Shown here one piece after another: positions 21,401 through 32,378 of a stretch of DNA of 64,000 nucleotides. The notes beneath the pieces were generated by a model. That model saw nothing but the letters and a program-made list of their open reading frames with translations. It ran no database searches and was not told the DNA's origin. Location: the NCBI GenBank assembly GCA_950106755.1, contig OX467084.1, positions 38,071,213 through 38,135,212 on the forward strand, written 5' to 3'. The position numbers and the translations under genes were made by a program. This DNA is from Climacium dendroides (taxonomy: Eukaryota; Streptophyta; Bryopsida; Hypnales; Climaciaceae). How positions within the stretch are numbered: position 1 is the stretch's first letter; each line of letters starts with the position of its first letter.

Positions 21401-24204
21401 CAATGCTGACAGAAGCTCTGCCTATTCCAAAACTCGTACTGGCTGGGCGCCTTCCTTCGCAGCACGACGCCACAGTGAATTTGGATGCAAATGCAGGCAA
21501 CCTTGTTGATGTCACTTCATGGCCGGATTTTCACAATGGCGTCGCTGCTGGGCTTAGACTTGCTCCCGGCCAGGCAAAGATCTCTCGTACTTGGATCGTG
21601 TATAATAAGCCCGATGAGCCTAATTTTTCACACGCGGGTTTGCTGATGGCTCTGGGATTGCACAAGCACCTTGGTGTGCTCGCAGCAACGGATGTGTACC
21701 GTTATCTTTCTCAGGAACATGAGGCAACAACTGTAGGTGTGCTCCTGGGTATGTCTGCTGCTCATCGAGGTACAATGGATCCTGGAATTTCCAAAATGTT
21801 GTATCTCCACATTCTTACACGACACCCCCCCTCGTATCCAGAGCTGGAGTTGCCAACCCTTGTGCAGTCTGCAGCCTTATTAGCCGTTGGTCTCTTGTAT
21901 CAGGGCTCGGCACACCGTTTGACCACAGAAATTCTTCTTGCTGAGATTGGGCGGAAGCCAGGTGGTGATAATACGTTGGATAGGGAAGGCTATGCTCTTG
22001 CGGCAGGTCTTGCATTAGGACTTGTAACGCTAGGTCGAGGAAAGGATGCTTGGGGCCTAGCTGATCTTCATATTGAAGATCGCCTCAGACATTACATGTC
22101 TGGAGGGAGTGATACCATTGATGAAAGGCAAAGGAGGTTTGATGGGACTGTGAGCAGCATCAACTCAGCGTCCAGGGGTTTTGATGACCAATCACAAATT
22201 ATGGAAGGTTCAACAGTCAATTTGGATGTCACTGCACCTGGTGCAACTCTAGCTCTGGGGCTCATGTTTATGAAGACCAATTGCGAAGTGGTAGCAGCTC
22301 GTCTGGCCATTCCGGATACACATTTTGCCCTTGAATATGTTCGACCTGATTTCATACTGTTACGATTGGTAGCGCGGAGTTTGATCTTATGGGACAGTGT
22401 GCAGCCAACAGAGGATTGGATACAGGCTCAGATACCTGGTATTGTGAAGGAGGCGATATTTGTCTCGTCGAAGGAGGATGGTTCTCCTGAACTGCCTCTG
22501 AATGCTGATGCAGACCTTGAAGCTCTTACGCAAGCACATGTCAACATTCTTGCTGGAGCTTGTCTTTCAATAGGATTGAGATATGCAGGGACGGCCAGTG
22601 CAGAGGCTCAGCAATCAATTCGGCATTATGCTCTCTATTTTATGAATGAGAAGCGGGCAGCCGTGCCACATGGTGCCGCAGCAAGCCCTAATAACAGACG
22701 TCAATATGTCGACCGTAGCACCCTTGAGACGTGTCTCAATGTCGCTGTGCTGTCTTTGAGCTTGGTCATGGCTGGCACAGGCCACCTTGAGACCTTCAGG
22801 CTGTTGAGATTCCTGAGGCGAAGAACAGAGGCTGATGGGATCACATTTGGGAATCACATGGCCATAAGCATGGCCATTGGGTTCCTATTTCTTGGTGGGG
22901 GCGGACTTACGTTTGCGACAAACAATGGTGCGGTTGCTGCACTTCTGATTGCTTTATATCCCAGGTTTCCTACTGCACCTAATGATCATCGATGTCACCT
23001 ACAGGCATTCCGACATCTGTATGTCTTGGCCACAGAGAAACGCTGCTTGCAAACGGTCGATGTGGACACTGGACTGTCTGTCTATGTACCCATCGAGATG
23101 ACTTTAAAAGAAACTGCACAATATGGCGAAACTACTTTCAGTCGGGTAACGCCTTGTATTCTTCCAGAAAGGTATCTACTGAAACGAGTGCGAGTTTGTG
23201 GTCCACGCTATTGGCCACAAGATATTGTGTTGCCGGCTGTAGAAAAACCATGGTGGGAACCGGATGAATCGGGACCTTTTGATGGGGGAACTTTATATGT
23301 TAAACGTAAAGTAGGGGCGCGCTCGTATGTGGACGATCCAATTGGCTGTCGATCTCTGCTCTCTCGAGCAATTCATAAAAGAGGCGATGATAATTGCTCA
23401 CAAGCAGCTGGCAGAAGTCAGCTCTCTGAAGTGGACCAGCTAGTGAGCACATTCTCAGCGGATCCCAGCATGCTAGCTTTTGCCCAACTTTTCTGCAGTG
23501 GAGCCGACGACAGCAAGTCGAGTGGAGAATTTGACAATTTCTGCTTGCAGGCCCTGTATGAATCTGTGAGCACTGATCGTCCAGCTTTATTGCAGACTTA
23601 CATGGCATTGTATACCTCTGTTGGGGCCTTGATTGACCGTGCCTATGGTAGGGGAACGAGCGCCAATAGCATTTGCAGCGACTCACTCTCTATATACAGT
23701 CTTAAGATTGCAGTTGCGTATTGCGATATTGTAGATCAAAGTGCAGAAGGCAAGCCTCTCGTCCAGCGCACTTTCTTAACTGGGCTTGCGAAGCGAGTGG
23801 ACGAAATTCTTAGCAGCCCCTCTCTTTTCACCGCGGAGGCTCAAAACCCAGAACTGAAGCCCTTTTTTCCTGAGCTATTTTCATACCTTGATAGCCGGCA
23901 ATTCCCATTAAAGCAGGCTCGGCAATCAGACTATGAATTGAAGAGGACATCAGCGCTAGACACAAGGGTGTGTTGTATTCTATTCTCATGTTTTCTTTGC
24001 TGGTACGGAATCCCTCAGCCTAGGCGTATAATTTTTGCGCTCCAGCAGTTGGTCCAAGAGGTCCCAGGGTTTCAGAATATCATGCGATCGGATCTGTATT
24101 CGGCACTTCCGGTGCTTGCATTGGCTCTGCCCAGCACGCCATTGCCAGCCCTATTGCGGATCTCCGAGTGCCTTCCATTTCTCTCGCTTGCCAAATTTAG
24201 GTGA
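18469..24204 (+). CDS. APC1: Anaphase-promoting complex subunit 1
   Basis: A single open frame of 1911 residues. APC1 is the largest scaffold of the APC/C, the nuclear RING ubiquitin ligase that marks cyclins and securin for destruction in mitosis. The N-terminal propeller region begins CLLGLFEPYG (19-28), aligning with the LGEFKPFG start I recall for Arabidopsis APC1, and contains RQHSVW (269-274). The proteasome/cyclosome repeats cover about 1058-1480: LLMALGLHKHLGVLAA (from 1058), QSAALLAVGLLYQGSAHR, EGYALAAGLALGLV (about 1174), GATLALGLMF, AGACLSIGLRYAG and MAISMAIGFLFLGGG (about 1464). The C-terminal part has LYVLATEKRCLQTVDVDTG (about 1517). Met11 (18499) aligns better with the family start than Met1, so translation may begin there. 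It is longer than plant APC1 as I recall it (near 1680) and has no intron. GTGAG overlaps the last codons and could be a splice donor. Confidence 0.95.
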   Translation: MHMVPDRVRKMPKSRRPLCLLGLFEPYGREVSTESSDGNNGATASEEDFRGKYSLFDADTVCEKGGNLEQVAIGATFWDHDEELYVHNNTVVWSAGRHVRKRFSCTATIVQAKWCRMSDTREPLLCVLHSDFINAYTPSGEMHIVPLHCRVAAIWPLPCGLLLQRGADRTPRLSSETLAMESPIHHRDWLREGFRDNVISPMPRRSSFLSTPPARPTSSFFYLQHPLEMPHPVNVEEGGKSRLLSDMDENIIWSSTIVPYVVTYHTGKRQHSVWKVKAAPADSESNILKDAPAWDVMESISLQLAWTKKGGHQQAREVFLASDEDGVPLLCLVIVESQQLFSFRLQSSDVSSGEAKLEVAWTISAVSAAPIVATRPGLKSTGPPGYDILTLAPDGTLSLHIGRYHVCRYYLPVSAVQSLGGSPVKGMAKPSDARRDEAVKIVGLCDPVQGRVNLVAESGKMYRCAVGLTPSSAITVLCMNALSQGLRPALYRYLLSRLLEREFPIVDALRVTTAKASGKPDLEWAAFSGLITEIIRDMPGEVLPPKKATPHKPVKDDSSAWNFLLHSSMHRSNLANLRYPALMPKETFSIAETLPMPGPITTDNVDAETAVYFSVMVEILEVLHAVYEDCKLDTLRWRELWQLGATLSSLAAAGGEMEYVDHYSRDFPLAVSPLPLLPESVSLKNDGKVPPNLFRWLENCLRGKNPAENMENLPGLLIQESSSCVDWSRKVIGFYDFLTGGQVVNGRLPSGVQLRIAPGIATSVEQRTVLAMVAEGFGLPELDRLPPGVSLPLRHALDRCREAPPGNWPAQAYVLIGREDLASTHVVKHLKRTTTHKIGERFKAEESSSVIKQSDDLWMAAPYTLHLRPISSLPGSSDPNDTADPDGAAAGVDPQVVDGMEHMATTSAPLRFGRDLRVNEVRRLLGSSKTVAVRTSNAPDVSDPDIVAQQQAQLWLLAQRTTALPFGRGAFTLGTSSAMLTEALPIPKLVLAGRLPSQHDATVNLDANAGNLVDVTSWPDFHNGVAAGLRLAPGQAKISRTWIVYNKPDEPNFSHAGLLMALGLHKHLGVLAATDVYRYLSQEHEATTVGVLLGMSAAHRGTMDPGISKMLYLHILTRHPPSYPELELPTLVQSAALLAVGLLYQGSAHRLTTEILLAEIGRKPGGDNTLDREGYALAAGLALGLVTLGRGKDAWGLADLHIEDRLRHYMSGGSDTIDERQRRFDGTVSSINSASRGFDDQSQIMEGSTVNLDVTAPGATLALGLMFMKTNCEVVAARLAIPDTHFALEYVRPDFILLRLVARSLILWDSVQPTEDWIQAQIPGIVKEAIFVSSKEDGSPELPLNADADLEALTQAHVNILAGACLSIGLRYAGTASAEAQQSIRHYALYFMNEKRAAVPHGAAASPNNRRQYVDRSTLETCLNVAVLSLSLVMAGTGHLETFRLLRFLRRRTEADGITFGNHMAISMAIGFLFLGGGGLTFATNNGAVAALLIALYPRFPTAPNDHRCHLQAFRHLYVLATEKRCLQTVDVDTGLSVYVPIEMTLKETAQYGETTFSRVTPCILPERYLLKRVRVCGPRYWPQDIVLPAVEKPWWEPDESGPFDGGTLYVKRKVGARSYVDDPIGCRSLLSRAIHKRGDDNCSQAAGRSQLSEVDQLVSTFSADPSMLAFAQLFCSGADDSKSSGEFDNFCLQALYESVSTDRPALLQTYMALYTSVGALIDRAYGRGTSANSICSDSLSIYSLKIAVAYCDIVDQSAEGKPLVQRTFLTGLAKRVDEILSSPSLFTAEAQNPELKPFFPELFSYLDSRQFPLKQARQSDYELKRTSALDTRVCCILFSCFLCWYGIPQPRRIIFALQQLVQEVPGFQNIMRSDLYSALPVLALALPSTPLPALLRISECLPFLSLAKFR

Positions 24205-25860
24205 GACTACATTGCCTTGCGCTGTAAATAATCTTTTGAAGCGATTTGTTTCAGAGCAGGCTGAGGCAGAGAAGCATGGGCCTAAATGAGGTTTTGGTTG
24301 GAGGCTGATGTAATGCCATGTTGCTGATCCGCGTTTCTTATGACTTCCTTTTCCGAGTCGGTCTGTGTAGGAGAGTTTGAGGAGATTTGTGGAGGGGACC
24401 AGCAGAGTGACAAGTGATAGCACTTCTATTTCCGCTTCTTCAATTCATATTTCGGGAATCACAGTGGTCAGGACAGCAGTTCTCACTGATGGTGGTCCAG
24501 TGCTTGTATGGAGGTGTGCTACACCGATGCTACTTCGGAAATTTAAGTTTTGTACGAATCAAACGCATCTGCCCTGAAGCCGAAGAAGCATGATCAGGTT
24601 GAACCTCGCTCTCTTAAGTTGTGCACTAGTTGCATCTGACTTTTGTAGAACTTTTCCCACAACAAGACTTCCCTTGCCTGTTATTGATGTATACTTTTGG
24701 ACTATTAATTTCCAGCTCGTGGCTGATGTTATTCCTCAGCTATTTCATTTGGTCACTGAATCAAATTTGCAATTCTCTGTTCGACGAGTCCTGTTAAATT
24801 TTTTGTTTGTTGGTGTCGTCTGGAGTTCCTGTTGAGTTCCATCCTACTCCGATTGAATTTCGTAATCTTCGATTGACGGAGATAGACCAATCTGACAAAG
24901 AATATATGTAACAACGGTGGAACTGTTTTCTTGCACCTTTTGCAGATCAAGGCTTCAGGTCTGCATCAATGCTATTTCAGCCACCAATTGTTTTTTAAGG
25001 ACGAAATCTATCAATGGCGGCAGTATTCAGGTCAGGGAGATAGGGTACAGGACAGATATTCCTGCTCTTGCAGATTCGATGATTCTTGTTCATCGTGAAG
25101 TGGATGCAATCAAGTTCAGTGCCTGTAGACTTGTCCTTACTATGTTTCCTTGGGACAAGAGAAGTTACAATTTCTAGAAGTCATCCATTCCTTGAGCATT
25201 CCAACCTTAGCATTTTTACGCAGCTAGCTTGGAGTTGGTAGCTATTGCCCAGCTTGCGCCATTTCTTGGATAATTTTGGAGGAAGATACGCCGTGATCCT
25301 GTTTGTGTGCCTCGCTGAGGGCATCGAGGTCTTTCGTCATTGGAAGGTTAAGTGTAATTAAAAAAATTGATCATGAAAGGTGTATCTTAAACTATGTCCG
25401 CCGTAGGTCGTATCCTACCAAAACATTCTTGTGGAGTCTATGTTTTCTTTATGTTCAATATATTAGACTGGAACCTGATTCAAGGTCAGCACCGACTCAT
25501 TTGTGTATCCATTTTGTATTTAAGGTTAGAGATCTGTTTCCTCCACTGTGCCCTGCTTGAATGTTCTGATAATATCACGGGAGGTGTGCTCCATATGAGG
25601 TACAAATGCACTTCAATCTACAAGTGATGTTTTGCCCCCTCAGTTTGCAGGAAGAAATATTCTTTTGTAGAAACGCCAAGTTCTCGACATTGGGCCAATT
25701 CTACTTTTTGACCCTGTCTTTTTGACCGTCTCTTACAGGACAAGCGTATATTATTCTATGTACTGTACATGGGTTGCATTTGTTTAAAGGTGTGTTACGT
25801 AATTGTGTTCTATAATTGATTTGACCAGTTAATTATTTCTATAATTCAGAGGGTGGTTTG
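24205..25860 (+). other. Probable 3' transcribed region of APC1
   Basis: Base composition stays nearer to that of genes than to the AT-rich spacer until about 25.8 kb, but only unrelated short frames occur. A donor-like AAATTTAG|GTGAG overlaps the APC1 stop, and an acceptor-like tract CTTTTGCAG lies near 24936-24944. Joining these would add a tail I do not recognise as APC1, so I read this as 3' untranslated or spliced non-coding sequence. Transcript data would settle it. Confidence 0.4.
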
Positions 25861-27361
25861 ATTTTCAAGTTTTCTTTGACTTTGGTTATAACTTGGACTT
25901 GGACTCTAATAGACTATGTGGTATCTTGTGGAAGCCCAATGTTGGAGGTTGTAAAGAATTTGGATCTTGAGACCACATTGATTTGTTCTATTAGTGAGGG
26001 TGTAAAATTAGAATCATCAACAAATTATTGTCACTACAGTAATTTTATTTTGTCCAAATTGGTACAATAATATAATATTTGAACTTGTATTAATTAAAAA
26101 TAATGGGACCTCAAGTTAGTATCACATACTAATAGGACTAACTGTAGTATCATATGGAAAACAAATATGGAGAGCAAACAATAATACAATATTAGTAAAA
26201 TAGTTGATTGGCATTAAAACATTACTAAAATGATAGGAATAATAATAATAAATTCAATTTATTAAAATAATAAAATAAATAATAATTTTAATATTGATTA
26301 ATATATTGATAATATTCATAAAAATATAGAAATTTGCCTTCAATTTCTATATTTTTCCATAGAAAAATATTGAATTACAAAGATTGAATTCTTTGTATTT
26401 TACATTCCTTTGCTAACTAATACTGTCACACGTGCTAGTACTATAGAATTCCTTGGAATCACTTATACTAAAGGCAATTTGAGTAAATTACTTTCTACCT
26501 ACATCTAGTTGACAATGCAATATAGTTCATCGAACTATAGTACCTCCAAGGCTCCAACTAGTCTTCATTCATGTTGCTCTAAAGATTGCACTTAGTTATT
26601 ATCTATTCTAAAATTGACAATGTAGTCTTAATTTAAATATACAAATTTCATTAAGGAGAGTGTAGTATTGAATTAAGGTATATTTCTTTTTTAACACATT
26701 GAAAATTTATAGTTAATCCCTACAGAGTCCACGAAATCCAATTTGAGAGAATCTAAAAGCATTTTTGACTACCAACAAGATACAATAAAACCTATCATTT
26801 AAAGAAATATGGTCCAACTAAAGATTCTAAGTTCCCATAAGTAGACCAAAGAAACAAATCATAAAAGGCCTATTAATATAACAATTTAGGCCTAATTTGT
26901 ACCAAATCAAGAAGTTGTAGGACCAAATTTTGAAGTTTTTGATTGGCTAAAACCAATAATTCTTTGGAACACATGTTCACACTAAAAAATGAGAGGTCAT
27001 GGGCCTCCCAAAAGTCTCAATGACATGGAATGTAATTATTTCTATGTACCAGCAAAAGTCCTCAAACTTTGAGCCCCCTTAGAATTATAGTTAGACCCAC
27101 ATAGAGGTGGATTTGGCTACAATTCTAAGGGTTTTTGGTAAAAAGTGCTACTTTTAAATATATTTTTCCATTGCATGCCTTCTTGGCAATTTACACCAAT
27201 GTAAAGGACTTCTCGATGGCAAACAAGAAGGCTTAGAGATGGAGACTTCTCAATTTTCTAACCCTTGTTTTTGGTAGAAAGCAAGCCTTAGACCACCTAA
27301 GGATCTTCTCAAGGCTCATATTTGTGGTCTTCAACTACTAAATGCTTACTACTCTAGTGTA
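25861..27361. other. AT-rich intergenic DNA
   Basis: No recognisable gene. One 70-codon frame (25858-26070) has no family resemblance. Confidence 0.5.
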
Positions 27362-28025
27362 TTAACCCCTAAAGGACCACTGTTGCTTTGAGACAAATGG
27401 GATTTTGAACTGACACCTACAAGTTGGATTTTTGTCATGAATTTTTGAGACTTTTTTTAAAAATAGAAAAATTGATTAGCTTCAAGGGAATATTATATTT
27501 TTAAATCAGTCCCCATAAACAAAATTAATGTCCAAATAAGCTCAAAACAAGGGAAATGGGACAACAAAAAAAAGATTCAAAATTTGATTCTTTTTTTTTG
27601 AAATATTTTTTCTTATAGATTATATTTTTGTCTATATAAAAAGCTTTGATTCATTCCATTTGGATTTGATATGAGAAAATTATAGACAATCTTGTTTTTA
27701 GGGCAATTTGAGCATCCTTTTGAATGCAAATTTTTATAATTTTTACAATTTAAAAAAAAACAAATTCCACACAGTTTAGTTTTCTTCCTAAAATAATCTC
27801 ACTATTGGGATTAGTTCATTTTAATTCCATTTTAGAGATATTAATAATTTAGATTTTTGTTTATCTCATACCTACTTCTACTTAATAATTTTCTAAAGAA
27901 TAAAAATTAAGTTTTTTTGAATTTTTTTTTTTCTAAACTTTGAACTTGATTCCTCACAATAAAGATTTAAAGCTCAAAACTTTGTAGTGCAAAATTTTTA
28001 ATTTAAGAAGGTTCAAAGTCAAATC
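27362..28025. mobile_element. TTAA-flanked family member, right end unclear
   Basis: Starts with TTAA (27362-27365) followed by CCCCTAAAGGACCACTGTTG. For over 600 bp it matches, in inverted orientation, the element at 46466-47362; shared words include 'attccatttggattt', 'atctcac-attgggattagt' and 'cctacttctacttaat'. The right part after about 28025 has diverged and I could not find the matching GGG-TTAA end. Confidence 0.6.
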
Positions 28026-28645
28026 CCATACATTGGAGTCAAGTTCGTAAGACCCCATACAAATTTTTTTTTTGGTCGAATATCCACTTTGTTATCCACT
28101 TTAGAATTTATAAATTTTTGTTTGACTTTATTTTGAATTATTCATGGACTGTAGTACAAGGCACTATAGCTTAACTACACTACACTGCCACTAGTTCAAC
28201 TTTTCCTAAATTTTGTGGGATCACAAGTAACTCAAAGTAGAAAAGTTATAGTTTTTTGAGTTATTTTTTGTTCTAAAAAAATTAGAAAATTAGTTTTACT
28301 TTTGTTTTGACTATGACAACAACACAGGGCACTTTTTCTTATATTTTGGACGCAATCTTGGTACCCTTGGCCAAGAGGTGTATAGGCTTTGGACTAACAA
28401 TGTGGAAGTTGTAGATTATTTTTAGATTTTTTCATGAATTCTTTGTTATATCTTTTTTTAGTTTGGGGCTTACGCTTTAATCATCTTCTACTTTTTTTAT
28501 TATTCTGTCATCAAATTTGATATAGGGTATAAATAGATAATTAAAAAAGGTATGGTTTTGATTGTGGTAATGGCACAGGCACACTAGTCAATGGTATAGA
28601 ACCTTTAGAGTTCAGTTGTGGCATGTTGCTATAGGACTCCTCTAA

Positions 28646-29102
28646 GGGCCACTTCCCAATATGGTCAAAGGTTGAGAGGCCATGGATTTCCACCAATCAA
28701 TTTTCAAGAAACCAAGAGTTCATCCTCTTAACCCTTCACACTAAAACTACCTACATGGCAATGAACTCTAAAAGGAAGTATGGGTTGGCTAGAAATGAAG
28801 ACCCAAATTATAGCCAAGAGGCTGTCAATTTATGACAAGATCCCAACCATTACATTGCCAAGTTTGGACTTTGGCTTGGCCTTTGGAGGCTTCACACTAT
28901 AGCCATTCAAGTTGAGAGGCCATGGGAGTTCATTGCCAAGGGTTTGCACTTTGGGCTTGGCCTTTGGAGGCTTCACACTATGACCAACAAGAAAGGCTCC
29001 AATTCCTATTATTTATTGCCTATTCATTGCTCATTTCTTTGGACTCTCAACAAAGTTTGGCCACTCAATCCCAACTTGGATGACCGTTGTGTGAAATGGC
29101 CC
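28646..29102. mobile_element. Tourist-like (PIF/Harbinger-type) MITE, 457 bp
   Basis: The ends are inverted: GGGCCACTTCCCAATATGG at left, and the reverse complement of the right end reads GGGCCATTTCACACAACGG. TAA lies on both sides (28643-28645 and 29103-29105). TAA/TTA duplications with GGG-type ends are the hallmark of PIF/Harbinger MITEs. The interior holds two copies of a 'cttggcctttggaggcttca' segment (around 28860-28905 and 28940-28982). It is related to the larger element at 48244-48854. Confidence 0.8.
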
Positions 29103-32015
29103 TAAGTTCAATGTGAGAGAGTTTGGTTTCGCTTCTCTCCATCTCTGTAACTATGCAGTCCCACATTCTTCCACAGGTGAACTGAAATAAGCTTCTTTTC
29201 TTGAGACTACTAACCGTAATCACTCACTCCGTGATGTGTGAAATTCAGTACACTGGCTCAGTGTTCCAGTGTTTGGAGGCAAAGATTTTGCACTTTTGCA
29301 TTGGAGAGGGGAGAAAAAACTCATTCCCGTCATTGGAATTCTGGAGAGATGCCATCACTCCCTTCACTTCGTTCACTTCGGTGCGTAAGTTGCAGTTACG
29401 TGCAGTGGTGACGGAGCTCCTTACGCACCCGGCCTGGCTGATTGATGAATTGCTCACCCAATTTGTCACGTTCTTTGATTCTCAACTGTGCGCAGTGATT
29501 TGTGCTAAATCAATGCGTGTGCCACGCACTCATTTAACTTTCTACCGTCACACTGATTTGCTAATTCCGTCCCACTCTGGAAAATTCATGTCAGTAAGTA
29601 AAGCCGCTGGGAAACTCATTTTTAGTTGGCCGGCAGTCACTTGCTTTATTAATATTTGAGAGCATCAATCAGCAACTTCGGGTTTTGGAAAAAAATCTAC
29701 CCCTCTGCGAAGGTCATAGATTCGGCAGAAATTATGTCATTTTTGTAAAAAAAAAAATCTACATGTCATCTTGTGAATCGTTGGAGGTGATGTGGACCCC
29801 CGAGAATTTAACGTGGAAATTCAATTTCGGCATTCAACTGTCAAATCATACCTTCACCTAAGGTAATTCCAACTTTCTAGTTAGTGGCAGCTGGAGAAAT
29901 ATGAGTAGTTTTTCATATCTTACATTGTTTGTGAACGAGGTAGAGGTTTCCTTTGCATCCTTTTCAAGGGGATGCCTCTGATGAGCAAACTTGCCTTCCA
30001 AGTATCTAGCAAAGCATAATACCTTCCCAACATGTGGAAGACTATTTTTGTGATAGAATGTTATGTTCGTCCTTCTACAAGAGTCAAAAGGTTTTTTTCA
30101 TTGCTTGATGGTTGCATTTTCTCCCACAATGCTAAAGGCAAGGTTGACAACAAGCATGTGAGCCAACAACGACAAGTAAAGGAGCTGATGCATGGGACAA
30201 GCAAATTAGCAATGGTGAGAGGCGAGAACCTACAATGGATGGAACTAGAACACATTAGTACATGCCTCAAGCTCAATATGCAAAGGGAGTTGTTGAAAAG
30301 TAAAAGTGTAACAACAAATCATATATCACGAGTCCTACGATGGTGAGTCTTATAAGTATAAAAACTACACACCTATATTATAGGTGTCTATATTATAGAA
30401 ACCTTCCATGAAAATAGTGTAGCCATGTTATAAATACCTATATGATAGGTGTTTACGATATAAACACCTTCAATGGTTGTAAAATATTTTCTTACACATG
30501 TGCTCAAGGCTGTCACATGCTCACATTTTCATGCTCACACACTAGCATCATTTATATATCAAGTATGTATAAGATGCATTTTCCATTTATCCAAAATACA
30601 TTCTGTATAAATTTTAAATAGTTCTTAAATATATTAAAGTCAAGGTTTAATAATTTCAATAACCACAAGTCTCATATAATTTATTAAGACATGCCAAAGA
30701 TGATATGTCTTATTTGTGGTGTAGAAAATTATTTCTTAAATTTGTTATAGCATTTTAGAAAGAAGTTCATAATTGAGTCTACAAAGTTGCAAGCATCAAG
30801 ATTCTTAACTTTTGAACCATGATTGCATTTTACTTCAAATTTTGTACAAGTCTACAATATCTCATATACTACAACTTTTGTATTTTTACTTTAAATTGGT
30901 AACTCATGCACTCATTCTTGTGTAATGCATTTTTAAATACAAGTGTCCCAAACTTAGACTAAATATTAATAGTGAGTCACTATATAGCCTTGAGCACAAT
31001 CAACTTCCTTGTCTTTCAAGATATGCAAACCTCAAATTGACCAAACTCTACTTGCAATTTCTATTGTAGATCCTCTAAGCATCCTATAGCATCCTAATGT
31101 ATTTAAAAGTATACAAAATTTGCAATATGACATCTTCAATGTGGATTTGGAGTTGAAAGATTGGAATCAAGTTGAAAAATTACCATTTTTTGAATTCAAT
31201 GAATATTGTGGACTATGCAAGATTCTACACATAACAAAATATTTATTCATTATTCCACAAGTTTGAAGAACAATTTGGATTACCATTTCAACTGTTTAAA
31301 GAATTAAGAGAGGCACATTACAATCCAAATGATCTATTTGATAGTCCTTTCTAAAAACAACAAGAGGAAGCTTTTGCTTTTATTAACTACAATGTCTTTT
31401 TTTTGCTCAAAAAGAAGTCAAAACAAAATACATATGACTATTTCTCAATCCAATGAATACTTCCTAAAAAAATTGTAAACTATATGAAGCAGGCAAAAAA
31501 TGTGCAATGATCCAAAGGAAGACAAAAAGATGACGATGGGTCATCCTACCTTTCGATAGAAAGACTCATTTAGGACCTAATTTTGCTCTTTTGCATCTTA
31601 GTATAGTGTAAATTGGAGACAATTTATTCAATTGAGTTCAAAAGATTGGAGTTAAATTGAAAAGTCACCATTCATTAACCCATAAGGTTCCAAAAACTTC
31701 TTTAGGAGACTCTTTAAGGTTTAGGCAAGTACTGCTATGATCTCAATTTTTGGTAAAATTTTAAAATTTTAAAAAAGATTCAGGATTCAAAAAAATTCAT
31801 AATAATTATACATTTTATCAAAGATTTTTCATAATTCAAGATTTTCAATTGCTAATTCTAGAAAAATGTTTTTTTCTTGAAAAAGGTGCCTTCAACCACA
31901 TTGAATTATTTGTTCCAATAATTTTGGGTGCTTTTACCTCAAGGCCTATTTACATCCAAAAACTTTGGATTGGAGTCCAAAGAAATGGAGTGTTGTGATT
32001 AGAAGATAGCTAGGG
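29103..32015. other. Intergenic DNA, no supported gene
   Basis: The first 550 bp are somewhat GC-richer and contain a 152-codon plus frame (29201-29659), which I do not recognise and which lacks support. A 104-codon frame at 30032-30346 is also unrecognised. The rest is AT-rich, with 'ctatattatag' and 'tatgataggtg' words repeated around 30370-30470 that resemble short MITE debris. Confidence 0.45.
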
Positions 32016-32341
32016 TACTTATTTTGGGGGTTTATACCAAATAGAACTTATATATATAATTTTGTTTTGATTCTCTTTAATTCCAACCATTTTTGATGAT
32101 TTCAAGTCCCAAACATCCCATAAACAAGCATTATACAAACATAAATGATTGGTTGAAAAAAATCTTTTTAAATTCTTCTTGGCCTTTGGGATTGTATACC
32201 TCTAGGACCTTTCAAAAAAGACTCTTTTAGGTTCAAGAAGTCACTATCCACTTTGGATGTATAGAATTCTAACAAAGATTTTCATCCAAAAATTTGGGCT
32301 ACAATCTAAGTTCTATTTGGTATAAACCCCCCAAATAAGTA
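32016..32341. mobile_element. 326-bp MITE with 35-bp inverted ends
   Basis: The left end TACTTATTTTGGGGGTTTAT (continuing to 32050) is the inverse of the right end 32307-32341 with about one difference. The interior is AT-rich and non-coding. A third copy of the same end, direct to the left one, follows immediately (32340-32378), so the right end and this extra copy form a near-perfect hairpin. Confidence 0.75.
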
Positions 32342-32378
32342 TTTTGGGGGTTTATACCAAATAGAACTTAGATTGTAA
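32300..32378. repeat. Near-perfect hairpin of adjoining MITE ends
   Basis: Arms 32300-32333 and 32344-32378 are complementary over about 34 bp, including TACAATCTAAG and GGTATAAACCCCC, with a loop of about ten bases (AATAAGTATT region). It is formed by the right end of the 326-bp MITE plus a second, truncated copy in the opposite sense. Confidence 0.85.

Noticed and set aside
29201..29659. 152-codon plus frame next to the Tourist-like MITE
   Set aside because: No recognisable family, overlapped by a minus frame and without codon-use support; kept only as a note.
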